Source: Arthrobacter sp. B2a2-09
GTDB taxonomy: Bacteria > Actinomycetota > Actinomycetes > Actinomycetales > Micrococcaceae
Assembly: GCF_027587375.1 (NCBI RefSeq)
Contig: NZ_JAMXIC010000010.1
Location: 97,483 to 161,482, forward strand
DNA: 64,000 bases
Direction: 5' to 3'
Shown here: piece after piece, positions 25,688 to 33,829 of the stretch
How the letters are laid out: each line of letters opens with the position of its first letter
How positions within the stretch are numbered: position 1 is the first letter of the stretch
The notes under the pieces: generated by a model
Seen by the model: only the letters and a program-made list of their open reading frames with translations
Told to the model about the DNA's origin: nothing
Database searches by the model: none
Program-made: the position numbers and the translations under genes

Positions 25688-26362
25688 ATGACAAAAGCTG
25701 AGCGGCCGGCCCTCCTCCTGGTCGAAGACGACTCCGCCCTGGGGCCGCTCATCAGCGAGCTCCTGGAGCCGGACTTCTCTGTCCGCCTGGCTGTCAATGG
25801 ACGCGACGGCCTCCACCTCGGCTTGACCCAGAGTTGGGACGCGATGGTCATTGACCGGGGGCTGCCCGTCATGGACGGCATCGCCTTGATCAAGGCCCTT
25901 AGGGCCAAAGGGATTGCCACCCCGATCCTCATCCTGACGGCGCTCGGTGCCACCGATGAGAAGATCCGGGGCCTCGACGCGGGGGCGAATGACTACATGA
26001 GCAAGCCGTTCGATGCGATGGAGCTGGCCGCCCGCTTGCGAGCCCTCACCAGGACCTACGCCCTGGCGCCTCAGACTCTGGGAATCGGGGATTGGGAGCT
26101 CGACGCCGGTGCCCGCTCCATGCGCTCCGTGTACGGTTCCGTGGTCACACTGACGGCGAAAGAAGCCGGGCTACTCGAAACCTTGGCCGGCGAACCCGAA
26201 CGTGTCTTCACGCGTGAAGACCTCATCAGCACCCTGTTCCACCCCACGGACCAGCCGGGCGTGATCGACACCTACGTCCACCACTTGCGCCGCAAGATCT
26301 CCAAAACGGTGATCCGGACGGTCCATGGCCTCGGATACCAGATCGGCGATCCCCATGACTGA
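25688..26362 (+). CDS. OmpR/PhoB-type response regulator
   Basis: 224 residues. The receiver domain covers residues 8-120 with the acidic pair ED in LVEDDSALG, phosphoacceptor Asp56 in MVIDRGLPVMDG, and conserved Lys106 in YMSKPFDAMEL. A winged-helix effector domain follows (LTAKEAGLLETLAGEPERVF, then HLRRKI and RTVHGLGYQI). The start is ATG 25688, 5 nt after the DedA stop. It is paired with the following histidine kinase and is likely to bind the TTCTTAA repeat upstream of the operon. Confidence 0.9.
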   Translation: MTKAERPALLLVEDDSALGPLISELLEPDFSVRLAVNGRDGLHLGLTQSWDAMVIDRGLPVMDGIALIKALRAKGIATPILILTALGATDEKIRGLDAGANDYMSKPFDAMELAARLRALTRTYALAPQTLGIGDWELDAGARSMRSVYGSVVTLTAKEAGLLETLAGEPERVFTREDLISTLFHPTDQPGVIDTYVHHLRRKISKTVIRTVHGLGYQIGDPHD

Positions 26363-26373
26363 GAAGAATTCCC

Positions 26374-27447
26374 ATGAGTGAGAACCCGGACCAAGCGACA
26401 CTCCGCAAAGCGTCCCTGAAGATTGCGGTGCGGATCAGCGCGGCATGCGCGGTATTGGTTCTTTGCCTGCTGGCGGCCGCCGCGATCTACCTTTTCAACC
26501 AGGCACAGCATCCATCGCTGCCGGGACCAGGCGAAAGCGACTCCGTCTACGCGTATCTGGACACAAAGGACCTCCTGAAGTCCATGATCGTTGCCGGCAT
26601 TTCGGGGATCCTCCTTGCCGGGGCCATCGGCTGGCTCAGCGCGCGGAGTGCCATCAGGCCGCTGGGAGAAGCACTGGCATTGCAGCGACGGTTCGTGCAG
26701 GACGCCAGCCACGAACTGCGCACGCCCCTCGCCATCCTGGATGCACGCGTCCAGCTTGCCCAGCGCGATGCCCCAGCGGACTCAAAGACCGGGGAAGCAC
26801 TCGCCCGGATCCGCAATGACACTGCGACCCTCACCGGAATAGTCAACGAATTGCTTGTGGCAGCAACAGGCTCGCCTCCGGATGCCGCAGCAGAGCCAAG
26901 CGATCTCGCCAAGGTGGCGGGCGCCGTCGTCGAGAGCTTGCAACAACTCGCGGGGGAGAAAGACGTCCGCGTCACGCTGACGGAAAAGGACCGCCCCTTC
27001 GCGCTCATTGACAACAATGGCTTCCGCCGCGCCCTCCTTGCCCTGGCCGACAACGCGCTGGCGCACACCCCTGCTGGGGGCCAGGTGGGGATCACGACGG
27101 CGGTGCTCGGCAACCGCGCGGTGGTCACCGTCTCGGATTCCGGGGCCGGGATCACGGGAGTGGACCAGACGCGGATCTTTGACCGCTTCGTGAGGACACA
27201 CAGTCCGGCGGGCCGGAACCCGGAAACGGCAATGGGCCAGCGCAGCTTCGGAATCGGCTTGGCGTTGGTCCGTGAAATCATCACCGCGGCCCGAGGCACT
27301 GTGGAGGTTGAGCGCAGCGGTCCGCGCGGAACAGTCATGAAGATCACGCTGCCAATCGCTCCGAAAGACGCGGCCCCGAGGGACGCGGCTCCGAAAGACG
27401 CGGCCCCGAGGGACGCGGCTCCGAAAGAGGCGACTCCGGGGGCCTGA
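26374..27447 (+). CDS. Sensor histidine kinase
   Basis: 357 residues. Two membrane helices at about residues 18-41 and 68-90 flank a short extracytoplasmic loop of about 25 residues, too small for a folded ligand domain, so membrane or envelope state may be sensed. The H-box FVQDASHELRTP places the phosphorylated His near residue 113. The ATPase domain has N-box NALAHTP, G1 DSGAGI and G2 FGIGLAL motifs. The C-terminus ends in a charged Ala/Pro/Lys/Asp repeat (APKDAAPRDA units) encoded by a 30-bp DNA repeat. It is cognate to the preceding response regulator. Confidence 0.9.
   Translation: MSENPDQATLRKASLKIAVRISAACAVLVLCLLAAAAIYLFNQAQHPSLPGPGESDSVYAYLDTKDLLKSMIVAGISGILLAGAIGWLSARSAIRPLGEALALQRRFVQDASHELRTPLAILDARVQLAQRDAPADSKTGEALARIRNDTATLTGIVNELLVAATGSPPDAAAEPSDLAKVAGAVVESLQQLAGEKDVRVTLTEKDRPFALIDNNGFRRALLALADNALAHTPAGGQVGITTAVLGNRAVVTVSDSGAGITGVDQTRIFDRFVRTHSPAGRNPETAMGQRSFGIGLALVREIITAARGTVEVERSGPRGTVMKITLPIAPKDAAPRDAAPKDAAPRDAAPKEATPGA
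27361..27435 (+). repeat. 30-bp tandem repeat in the kinase C-terminus
   Basis: Two exact 30-bp copies (27361-27390 and 27391-27420) and a partial diverged third unit (27421-27435) encode the APKDAAPRDA repeats at the end of the histidine kinase. The exact repetition suggests recent slippage or expansion. Confidence 0.85.
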
Positions 27448-27549
27448 CGCTCCGTCCGCCGAAGCTCCGCGGTGCTCAGGCGGGAGTGCCCGCGAAATGT
27501 TGACGTCAGCGTACCAAGATTGCCGTTGCCCGGGATCTCCGTTCATTAC

Positions 27550-29089
27550 TTAAGCGGCCTGCAGTTTGGCGGGTTGGGCATATTTGAGGGCCTTGGCTTG
27601 GTGTCGTTGCTTTCGTCGTTGGCGCCTGGAATGCGGTGCGGCAGTGTCGGGTGGGTCTGTGCCTGGTGGACTGCTGCCTGGCAGCCCGGTTCCTGGCGGG
27701 GGTGGGGCTGTTGATCGGTAGTGGTGTCCGGTGGGGGTGCGGATTTCGAGGACATGCCGTGTCCCGGGGCCGGTTTTTGCGGTCCGGGTTCGGGCTGTCC
27801 AGCCGGGGAGTTCTTTGGTGTGGTTGCAGGCTTCGCACAAGCCGGCGCCGTTGGCTTGGCTGGTGGGTCCGCCGTGGTGCCAGGGGATGATGTGGTCGAA
27901 GTGCCGGATGGGTGCGTCGCAGTAGGGGGGTGCGGCAGGTGTCGTCGCGGGCTTGGATGAAGCGCCGCATGCCGGGCGGGTAGAGCCGCGCCCTCGAATC
28001 GGCGCCGACAAGGTCCCCGCTTCCCGGAGCGGTGTAGAGGCGCCGGAGCCAGACCTTGAAGTCCTGAGTCGCTTCGGCGTGGCCATGCCCGGGCTGGCCT
28101 TGAGCAACTTGGCCGTGTTGGGCTTGGCCAGGTTCTTCGTTGCTGCCGGGGTTTCCGGCCAGGAGATTCCTGGCCCAGCCGGCGGGGACGATCCCGTAGC
28201 CGGGGAGGCGGGCGGGTTCGCTGTCGCCCTGGAACAGGGTCCGGTCGGTCATGACGAGCTGGACCTCCACCCCGGTGATGCCTCCCGGGGTGCCTGTGGT
28301 GCGTTCGACCAGGGCGTCGGCCATGATCTGCCCCCGGGTGCGGGTTTCCCCGTTGGAGCGGAGGGTGTCGGCGTGCCGGGTCAGGGCCGTGTGCACGGCG
28401 ACCCCTTGGGCGACGGGAAGGAGCGCGGTCAGGTAGGTCATGGTGTCCGGTGCCGGGCGCAGGCTGACGTGCCGTTCGGTGGCGGCGTGGCTGGCGCGCT
28501 GGGTGACGGAGCGTGGGTCCCGCCGGTAGGCCGCGGCCCGGGCGGCGGTGATGATGGCCTTGTCTCCGGCGCCGTCGAAGGTCCCGGTGTCGGCGGCGAG
28601 TTCCTCGTCGACGGCGCAGCGGTCTTCGGGGCTCAGGCAGGCTGTTTCCTTCACGAGCAGGGTGGCGCGCCATTCGTTCAGCCGTCCCGTTTCCAGGGCG
28701 GCGAGGGTGTGCGGCATTTCCGTCACGAGGGCCCTCGCCAAGCCGAAGAGCCGGGATCCGCGGGCGGGGGATTCCCGCCGGGCCAAAGCGACCTGCGCGG
28801 CTACCCCGCGTCCCTGCTCGTCGGCGGGGATGCCCAGATCTGCCTCGGCGCTGCGCTGCGCGGTGTCGAACGCGACAGCGATCCTCGCCTGCGCCCCGGC
28901 GATCGCGGACTTCAGGTCCTCCAGTCCACGCAACTGGTTTATCAGTTCAGTACTGTCGGTGCCTGTCCGGAACGAGGCCACCGCGCCGAGTAGGTCTTCT
29001 ATTTGGGCGCACGGGACAGCAACATCCGGACCCGCGCCGCCCCAAGGCGCGCCCGATCCGATCTGCTGTGTTCCCCGAATCCCGTCCAT
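27550..29089 (-). pseudogene. DUF222 / HNH endonuclease-type gene with a frameshift
   Basis: The N-terminal about 390 residues form a typical actinobacterial DUF222 domain (GLEDLKSAIAGAQARIAVAF, then LARRESPARGSRLFGLARAL). In this frame the sequence after ARDDTCRTP becomes an Arg/Pro-rich stretch. The genuine HNH domain (FDHIIPWHHGG, then LCEACNHTKELPGW) continues one frame over and ends at TAA 27550. The shift coincides with a run of six G at 27925-27930 (plus strand); five would restore TCRTPYCDAPIRH. Either this is a real disruption of a mobile-type nuclease gene or a homopolymer sequencing error. The ATG at 29089 is taken as start; a TTG lies 6 nt upstream. Confidence 0.75.
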
Positions 29090-29365
29090 AACCAAAGCAT
29101 TCCAGGAGGGTCTGACATTAATAGGCCGAAGAACACCTGGTCAGCCGAAAAACCGGAAAATCGGCAGAACTTTTTCTAAAACTTTGATCGGGAAGGATTC
29201 CTGTTCCGCGGCCTCGCGGGCCAGCCTCTCCGCCCTCCGTACGCCGGGCACCGAAGGCGTTTCGCGGGCGCGCTGGGCGAGTCTTGTCCGGCTCTGGCGT
29301 GCGTAGCCGAAGCGGACGAGAATGGCCTCGTGGTTCCCCCTCGTCAAGGCGGGGACGTCGCCCCG

Positions 29366-30640
29366 ATGAACCCCGCCGCCCGAAAGATTCAAAGCATCTT
29401 TCTCACGTTGACCCTCGGCAATACCCTTGCGGCCTCGTTCATCTGGGGGATCAATACCCTCTTCCTGCTGGATGCGGGGCTCAGCAATCTCGAGGCTTTT
29501 GCCGCGAACGCCTTCTTCACGGCCGGAATGGTTGTGTTCGAAGTGCCCACTGGGGTGGTGGCCGACGGTTGGGGACGCCGCGTTTCGTTCCTTCTTGGCA
29601 CAGTGACGCTGGCCGGGTCCACCTACCTTTACTATCTTCTTTGGCAGCATTCCGCCCCGTTCTGGTGGTGGGCCGTGGTGTCAGTATTGCTCGGTCTGGG
29701 TTTCACCTTCTTCTCGGGTGCGGTGGAGGCCTGGCTCGTCGACGCGTTGCGTTTCACCGGGTATGAGGGCGGGTTGGAGACGGTGCTCGGGCGCGGACAG
29801 ATGGTGTCGGGTGCCGCTATGCTTGCGGGCTCGGTGGCTGGCGGAGTGATCGCGCAGGCCACCAACCTGGGCGTGCCGTTCCTGATTCGCGTCGGGGTGC
29901 TCCTCGCCATGTTCGTCGTGGCCTTCTTGCTCATGCGCGACGTCGGATTCACCCCCGAACGCTCTGCCCATCCCCTCAAGGCGACCCGCGCCGTCGTCGA
30001 CGCCTCGATCGAGAACGGTTTGAAAAATCCACCCGTACGGTACGTGATGCTGGCAGCGCCGTTCAGCGCCGGCGTCGGGATCTATGTGTTCTATGCCCTG
30101 CAGCCGTACTTGCTTCAGCTCTTCGGGGACCCGCACGCGTACTCCGTGGCGGGCCTGGCGGCGGCCATCGTGGCCGGAGCGCAGGTGTTGGGCGGGTGGA
30201 TTGCTCCGCGCATCCGGCGCCTCGTTCGCAAACGCACGACGGTGCTGATTCTGAGCGGAGTGGTGAGCGCATCGGTTCTGGTGGTGCTCGGGTTCACGAG
30301 TGTCTTCTGGGTGGCCTTGGCGCTGTTGACGTTCTGGGCCATGGTCGCCTCGGCGGCTACACCGGTGCGGCAGGCCTACGTGAACGACATGATTCCATCG
30401 AAGCAGCGGGCAACAGTGCTGAGCTTCGACTCACTCATGGGATCAAGCGGGGGAGTGGTGGTGCAGCCGCTGCTCGGCCGGGCGGCCGATGTGTACGGCT
30501 ACTCCACCTCGTTGGCGATCAGCGGCGTCATTGAGCTGATCGCGGTGCCGTTCCTCCTGGCGAGTCGTCGGCAGCGCTCTTTGGCCGATCAGGCCAACTC
30601 CTCGACCGCTACCTCCGACGCGGAACCCCGGCAGTCGTAG
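29366..30640 (+). CDS. MFS transporter
   Basis: Membrane transporter of 424 residues with about 12 hydrophobic helices. The motif-A-like loop between helices 2 and 3 reads FEVPTGVVADGWGRRVSF, typical of drug/proton antiporter-like MFS proteins; RQAYVNDMIPSKQRATVLSF is a typical second-half loop. A GTG at 29330 in the same frame is an alternative start, and neither has a strong ribosome site. Its substrate is unknown. It stands alone, between the disrupted nuclease gene and a convergent MOSC protein whose stop lies 9 nt away. Confidence 0.78.
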   Translation: MNPAARKIQSIFLTLTLGNTLAASFIWGINTLFLLDAGLSNLEAFAANAFFTAGMVVFEVPTGVVADGWGRRVSFLLGTVTLAGSTYLYYLLWQHSAPFWWWAVVSVLLGLGFTFFSGAVEAWLVDALRFTGYEGGLETVLGRGQMVSGAAMLAGSVAGGVIAQATNLGVPFLIRVGVLLAMFVVAFLLMRDVGFTPERSAHPLKATRAVVDASIENGLKNPPVRYVMLAAPFSAGVGIYVFYALQPYLLQLFGDPHAYSVAGLAAAIVAGAQVLGGWIAPRIRRLVRKRTTVLILSGVVSASVLVVLGFTSVFWVALALLTFWAMVASAATPVRQAYVNDMIPSKQRATVLSFDSLMGSSGGVVVQPLLGRAADVYGYSTSLAISGVIELIAVPFLLASRRQRSLADQANSSTATSDAEPRQS

Positions 30641-30648
30641 GAATTAGC

Positions 30649-31221
30649 CTATGGAAGCCGTGAGGCCCGGAGGAGCGTGGCGTGGCCGGCCTTGTCGGGG
30701 TCAAGCGGTACGGGGCTAATTAGCACAGCTGGGCCACGATAGAGAATGCCATCCGAAAGCGGTTGGCAGCGCACGCCGCCGCGCCCGCGCATGGCGGCGT
30801 GGGCGCCCGGAGCCAGGACTTGATCCATCCAAGCGCAGGGGTGGGCAGGCCGTCCGCCCCGGAACCGCACACGATCGCCACGGGATTCCAACGCGAACTC
30901 TTCGCCCAGCAGGGGAGCCAGGTGGGCTCCCCTGAGGACTACATTCCGGCGAGTGAGCAGCGGGTCAAAAGGCGCGACGCCCAACTCAGCAGCCATCGCT
31001 TCGAGGGATTCGATGGCCAGCAGCGTCACTGCGGCATCCATGTGCGCGGCTTTGCCGAAGAATCGGTCACCGACGATGCCCTTTCCGCTTACGACGTCGG
31101 CCTGCTCGGCATCCGTTGTGGGCACCTCGGCGGCACCATCGCGTGCGCGGCCGAAGTAGGCGTGGCCGGATGACACTAGCAGATGCAGGATCTCCACGTC
31201 GTATCTGTAGCTTGCGGTCAT
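30649..31221 (-). CDS. MOSC-domain protein
   Basis: 190 residues, a single MOSC (molybdenum cofactor sulfurase C-terminal) domain. Conserved elements are VVSGKGIVGDRFFGKAAHMD, LLTRRNVVLRGAHLAPLLGE and the likely cofactor-sulfur Cys in RPAHPCAWMD. Such stand-alone MOSC proteins bind or transfer sulfur to metal cofactors or reduce N-hydroxylated compounds with partners; none is adjacent here. Cytosolic, no signal peptide. Confidence 0.84.
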   Translation of the reverse strand: MTASYRYDVEILHLLVSSGHAYFGRARDGAAEVPTTDAEQADVVSGKGIVGDRFFGKAAHMDAAVTLLAIESLEAMAAELGVAPFDPLLTRRNVVLRGAHLAPLLGEEFALESRGDRVRFRGGRPAHPCAWMDQVLAPGAHAAMRGRGGVRCQPLSDGILYRGPAVLISPVPLDPDKAGHATLLRASRLP

Positions 31222-31284
31222 GCCATAAGGCTATGCCTGTCCGGGAGTCGGTAACCCCGGGCGCTCTAGTCTCAACCTTGAAAG

Positions 31285-31464
31285 CTAGTTCTTGCGACGC
31301 TGGAAATCAGCGAACGTCCCGATGCCGGTTCCAACAAGGGCGATACCAGCAAGTATTGACCACCATAGCTGCATATATCCGGCGGCCGCTATGAATAGCA
31401 GAACCGCTACCAGTGTAAATAGAAGCAGGGAAATAGGAATGTCACGAGTACGCTTAGGAGTCAA
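31285..31464 (-). CDS. Small two-helix membrane protein overlapping the secreted protein gene
   Basis: A 59-residue frame starting at TTG 31464 and ending at TAG 31285-31287. The peptide has a charged N-terminus (TPKRTRD), two hydrophobic stretches (ISLLLFTLVAVLLFIAAAGY and LWWSILAGIALVGTGIGTF) and a basic tail FQRRKN. The start lies inside the last 11 nt of the secreted-protein gene, so translation is probably coupled. The clean membrane-protein profile and lack of stops argue that it is real. An immunity or partner protein for the preceding exported product is an inference only. Confidence 0.6.
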   Translation of the reverse strand: MTPKRTRDIPISLLLFTLVAVLLFIAAAGYMQLWWSILAGIALVGTGIGTFADFQRRKN

Positions 31465-32335
31465 AACATGCTTCCTTGATCGCGGAGATGCCTAGAATCT
31501 CTCCGGCGAGACCACCGCCGGCGAGAACGACAGCTTGCCACTTCTTGTCCCATCCGGAAGCCGCGTTCCAGGCGCGGAATAGAATTTCGAAGGTCCTTTG
31601 AATACTTCCAAACCTTGCAACCAGTTTAGCGATTTTAGCGGCGGCCAGAGCGTTAATAGCAACCTCTGCCGTAACAGTCGCTATACACTTGGCCCAGCCC
31701 CAAAAGTCGCTCGGATCAGCGGTTACCGGAAAAGCAGTGTTCTGATCAAAATCGATCGACTGCACGAGAGTCTCTCCATCAAAAGAGAACTTCGTCGGAA
31801 CAGCATTGCCGAGCGCATCGTAAGCCCATGGAGCCCTGTAACCCCCAGCAACTGCTCCCTCAGCGGTGCGAACAACAACGGAACCATCAGTGTCTATGGC
31901 GGCTTTTGATCCTGCGGGGAGCGACAAGGGAAATCGATATTCACGATCCGCAAAGTTTGAAGCAATGTTGATCAGTGTCTGAGTTCCCTTGCCTGTGGCA
32001 TAACTACTAACCACAGCGCCGTCGAGTTTGGTGCTCAGAACCGGCTCACCTTGCCCGGCGAAAAGTCCGTCCGGGATCTTCCCCGGTTTTGCGAGAGCTT
32101 CGGATGAAGCCGTGCCCGGAAGCGTGATGCTTGCGGACCAAGCGCCGGCGTCAGAAACAACGATGTTTGTTCCGGGGACAGCAACAGTACTGACTTTAGT
32201 TGGCGAATGAACCTCTTCACGTAAAGGAGCTGGCGATGCCTGGGCAACCCCCGCACTCGACACCACGACCCCACTGGCGACAAGCCCGACGAGAAGAACG
32301 CTTCCGATTGAACCTAGCTTCGATTTGTTTGACAT
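31454..32335 (-). CDS. Secreted protein of unknown function, possible bacteriocin/toxin-like
   Basis: 293 residues with a signal peptide (KSKLGSIGSVLLVGLVASGV, cleavage near AQASPA). The middle contains a segment, APWAYDALGNAVPTKFSFDG followed by FPVTADP, of a type I recall in diverse actinobacterial exported proteins. The tail has a DFWGWAKCIA start and alternating hydrophobic helices (VTAEVAINALAAAKIAKLV, WQAVVLAGGGLAGEILGISA) and a terminal CFDS. This is the profile of a secreted stalk with a membrane-active C-terminal tip. Function is not established. The DNA is poorer in GC than its neighbours, and the tiny membrane protein follows with overlapping frames. Confidence 0.65.
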   Translation of the reverse strand: MSNKSKLGSIGSVLLVGLVASGVVVSSAGVAQASPAPLREEVHSPTKVSTVAVPGTNIVVSDAGAWSASITLPGTASSEALAKPGKIPDGLFAGQGEPVLSTKLDGAVVSSYATGKGTQTLINIASNFADREYRFPLSLPAGSKAAIDTDGSVVVRTAEGAVAGGYRAPWAYDALGNAVPTKFSFDGETLVQSIDFDQNTAFPVTADPSDFWGWAKCIATVTAEVAINALAAAKIAKLVARFGSIQRTFEILFRAWNAASGWDKKWQAVVLAGGGLAGEILGISAIKEACFDS

Positions 32336-32508
32336 GGTTCACCTTTCAGCGAGAGAGATAGGCGTTTCATAATCAAATTATGCATATGAAGCAAATTTGG
32401 GCAAGAGTTTTTATGAAACAGGTCGAGGGAACTATTTAGGTATTCCAAAATGTGAATCACGGATTACATTCCTCTCGCATGTCTCAATACTCAATCCACA
32501 GTCAGTCG

Positions 32509-32560
32509 CCACTCAATTTATGACTTTCGACCACTCAATTTCAGGTATCCACCACTCAAT
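32509..32560. repeat. Three CCACTCAAT repeats in an AT-rich gene-free stretch
   Basis: CCACTCAAT occurs at 32509, 32531 and 32552, spacing 22 and 21 bp. The surrounding 32336-32626 stretch is AT-rich and has no gene I can support. Closely spaced ATTGAGTGG units recall the multiple terminal repeats of IS21-like elements, but no transposase is present, so this may be only a remnant or a protein-binding array. Confidence 0.55.
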
Positions 32561-32626
32561 AGGAGCAAAAACTCTTGACATTAATGCGCCTCTTATGATC
32601 GATGGTGTAGCCGGTGGCTGAGCAGC

Positions 32627-32668
32627 GGAGGTGACCGAGGCGGCACGTTACCGCCTCGGTCGACCTCC
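32627..32668. terminator. Strong hairpin downstream of the patatin gene
   Basis: GACCGAGGCGG (32633-32643) pairs with CCGCCTCGGTC (32651-32661) around a 7-nt loop, extended outward by GGAGGT with ACCTCC across one bulged base. It is 52 nt beyond the stop of the minus-strand patatin gene. Confidence 0.7.
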
Positions 32669-32719
32669 TAGGCATGAACAGGTGTCGTCACGCCTCCAGG
32701 CTCGGTAACCCCCGGGCAC

Positions 32720-33634
32720 TCAGCTCCAGAACCCGGTGAGCTGCCCGGTAAGGGTTTTGCCTTGCTCGTAACCCGCCTGGGCCGCGGAAGGACGCAGCGA
32801 CAGATCCATGGCATTGGCGCCGAACATGTGCTCGGAGTTGCTGTCCGGGAAGATCGTTTCGACCCGGCTTCCGCGTGCCCGGAGTTCGTCGACCTGCGTT
32901 GCCAGATGCGTGCCCCACTCGAGCGGTTGCAACGATCTGCCACCGAAGGGCGAGAGCACCAGGACGCGCTCGTATCCGGCTGCCAGATCGGCATTCTCGG
33001 CGTTGGATCGGTAACCGCCGTCGATGTAGAGGTTGTCTCCGATCCTGTAAGGCAAGCCACTGGAACAGCTGGCGGCGATTGCATCCACCAGGTCGACCCC
33101 ACTATGGCGGTCGAACGCGACCGGTTCACCGGTACGGGCATCGACCGCCGTAATGAGCACCGTCCGTTCAGGCCAGTGCTGGCTGGGTAGCCGGGTGGCG
33201 ACAGTGGTGCGCCATTGCGTTGACCAGGCGCCATCCGACGCCGCATCCATCTCGAGCGCCGCCGCGCCCAGTCGCCGGCGCATGTCAGCCACATCTTGGG
33301 CATCGGCGATGATCTTGTTGATCCGCTCGAGGTGGTTCACCACCGGCCTGGCTGATGCGCGTCCGGCTCCGGACCCGACCGGAGCGGGCCGTTGCGGGGG
33401 GACGGCGTCAAGGATGTTGGCGAACAGTTCGGTTGGGATCGCGCCAGCAAGCTGGGCTGCGGCCGTTGATCCGGCTGACGTGCCGATGGTCAGATCGGCA
33501 TCGGTCACATCCAGCCCGGCATCGAAGAGGCCGGCGACGACGCCGATCAGCCAGGCATTGCCTGTCGATCCGCCGCCACCGAGGACCAACGCTCGCTCGC
33601 GGGAGTGTAGGGGTGAAGAAGGTGTTGTGTTCAT
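32720..33634 (-). CDS. Patatin-like phospholipase
   Basis: 304 residues, cytosolic, of the patatin/RssA-like family with a Ser-Asp dyad. The oxyanion loop is LVLGGGGSTGNAWLIGV near residue 16, the nucleophile elbow is TIGTSAGSTAAA, and the catalytic Asp lies in IDGGYRSNAENADLA. Family members cleave acyl groups from phospholipids. AAAGGCGA precedes ATG 33634. A 19-codon frame with a very strong ribosome site lies just upstream, possibly as a leader. No partner genes are evident. Confidence 0.85.
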   Translation of the reverse strand: MNTTPSSPLHSRERALVLGGGGSTGNAWLIGVVAGLFDAGLDVTDADLTIGTSAGSTAAAQLAGAIPTELFANILDAVPPQRPAPVGSGAGRASARPVVNHLERINKIIADAQDVADMRRRLGAAALEMDAASDGAWSTQWRTTVATRLPSQHWPERTVLITAVDARTGEPVAFDRHSGVDLVDAIAASCSSGLPYRIGDNLYIDGGYRSNAENADLAAGYERVLVLSPFGGRSLQPLEWGTHLATQVDELRARGSRVETIFPDSNSEHMFGANAMDLSLRPSAAQAGYEQGKTLTGQLTGFWS

Positions 33635-33680
33635 GGGAGTCGCCTTTCGCGAATTGCCTGTTTGGCGCTCCCGGCGGCGA

Positions 33681-33740
33681 CTACGTCAGTCGCGCGATCG
33701 TGGACTGCAGGGGAGCACCCATTGCGGATACTGCGTTCAT
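33681..33740 (-). CDS. Possible 19-residue leader peptide upstream of the patatin gene
   Basis: ATG 33740 is preceded by AGGAGGTGAG, the best Shine-Dalgarno in this part of the window. It opens a 19-codon frame (MNAVSAMGAPLQSTIARLT) ending 46 nt before the patatin start. The sequence around both starts is similar (GACTCCCATGAACA versus GAGTCCCATGAACG), suggesting duplicated initiation regions. It could be a translated leader, or the start of a gene that was later truncated. Confidence 0.4.
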   Translation of the reverse strand: MNAVSAMGAPLQSTIARLT

Positions 33741-33829
33741 GGGACTCACCTCCTGCCGATAGATCACGATCGCCACGATGCTAGCACGCCCGCGACGCGG
33801 CGCGCCATCGTCGGCATGATGCCGGCACC

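Noticed and set aside
27506..27920. Arg/Pro/Thr-rich tail of the DUF222 frame as a genuine C-terminus.
   Set aside because: The HNH motif is found complete in the neighbouring frame, so the tail is an out-of-frame product of the shift at the G run.
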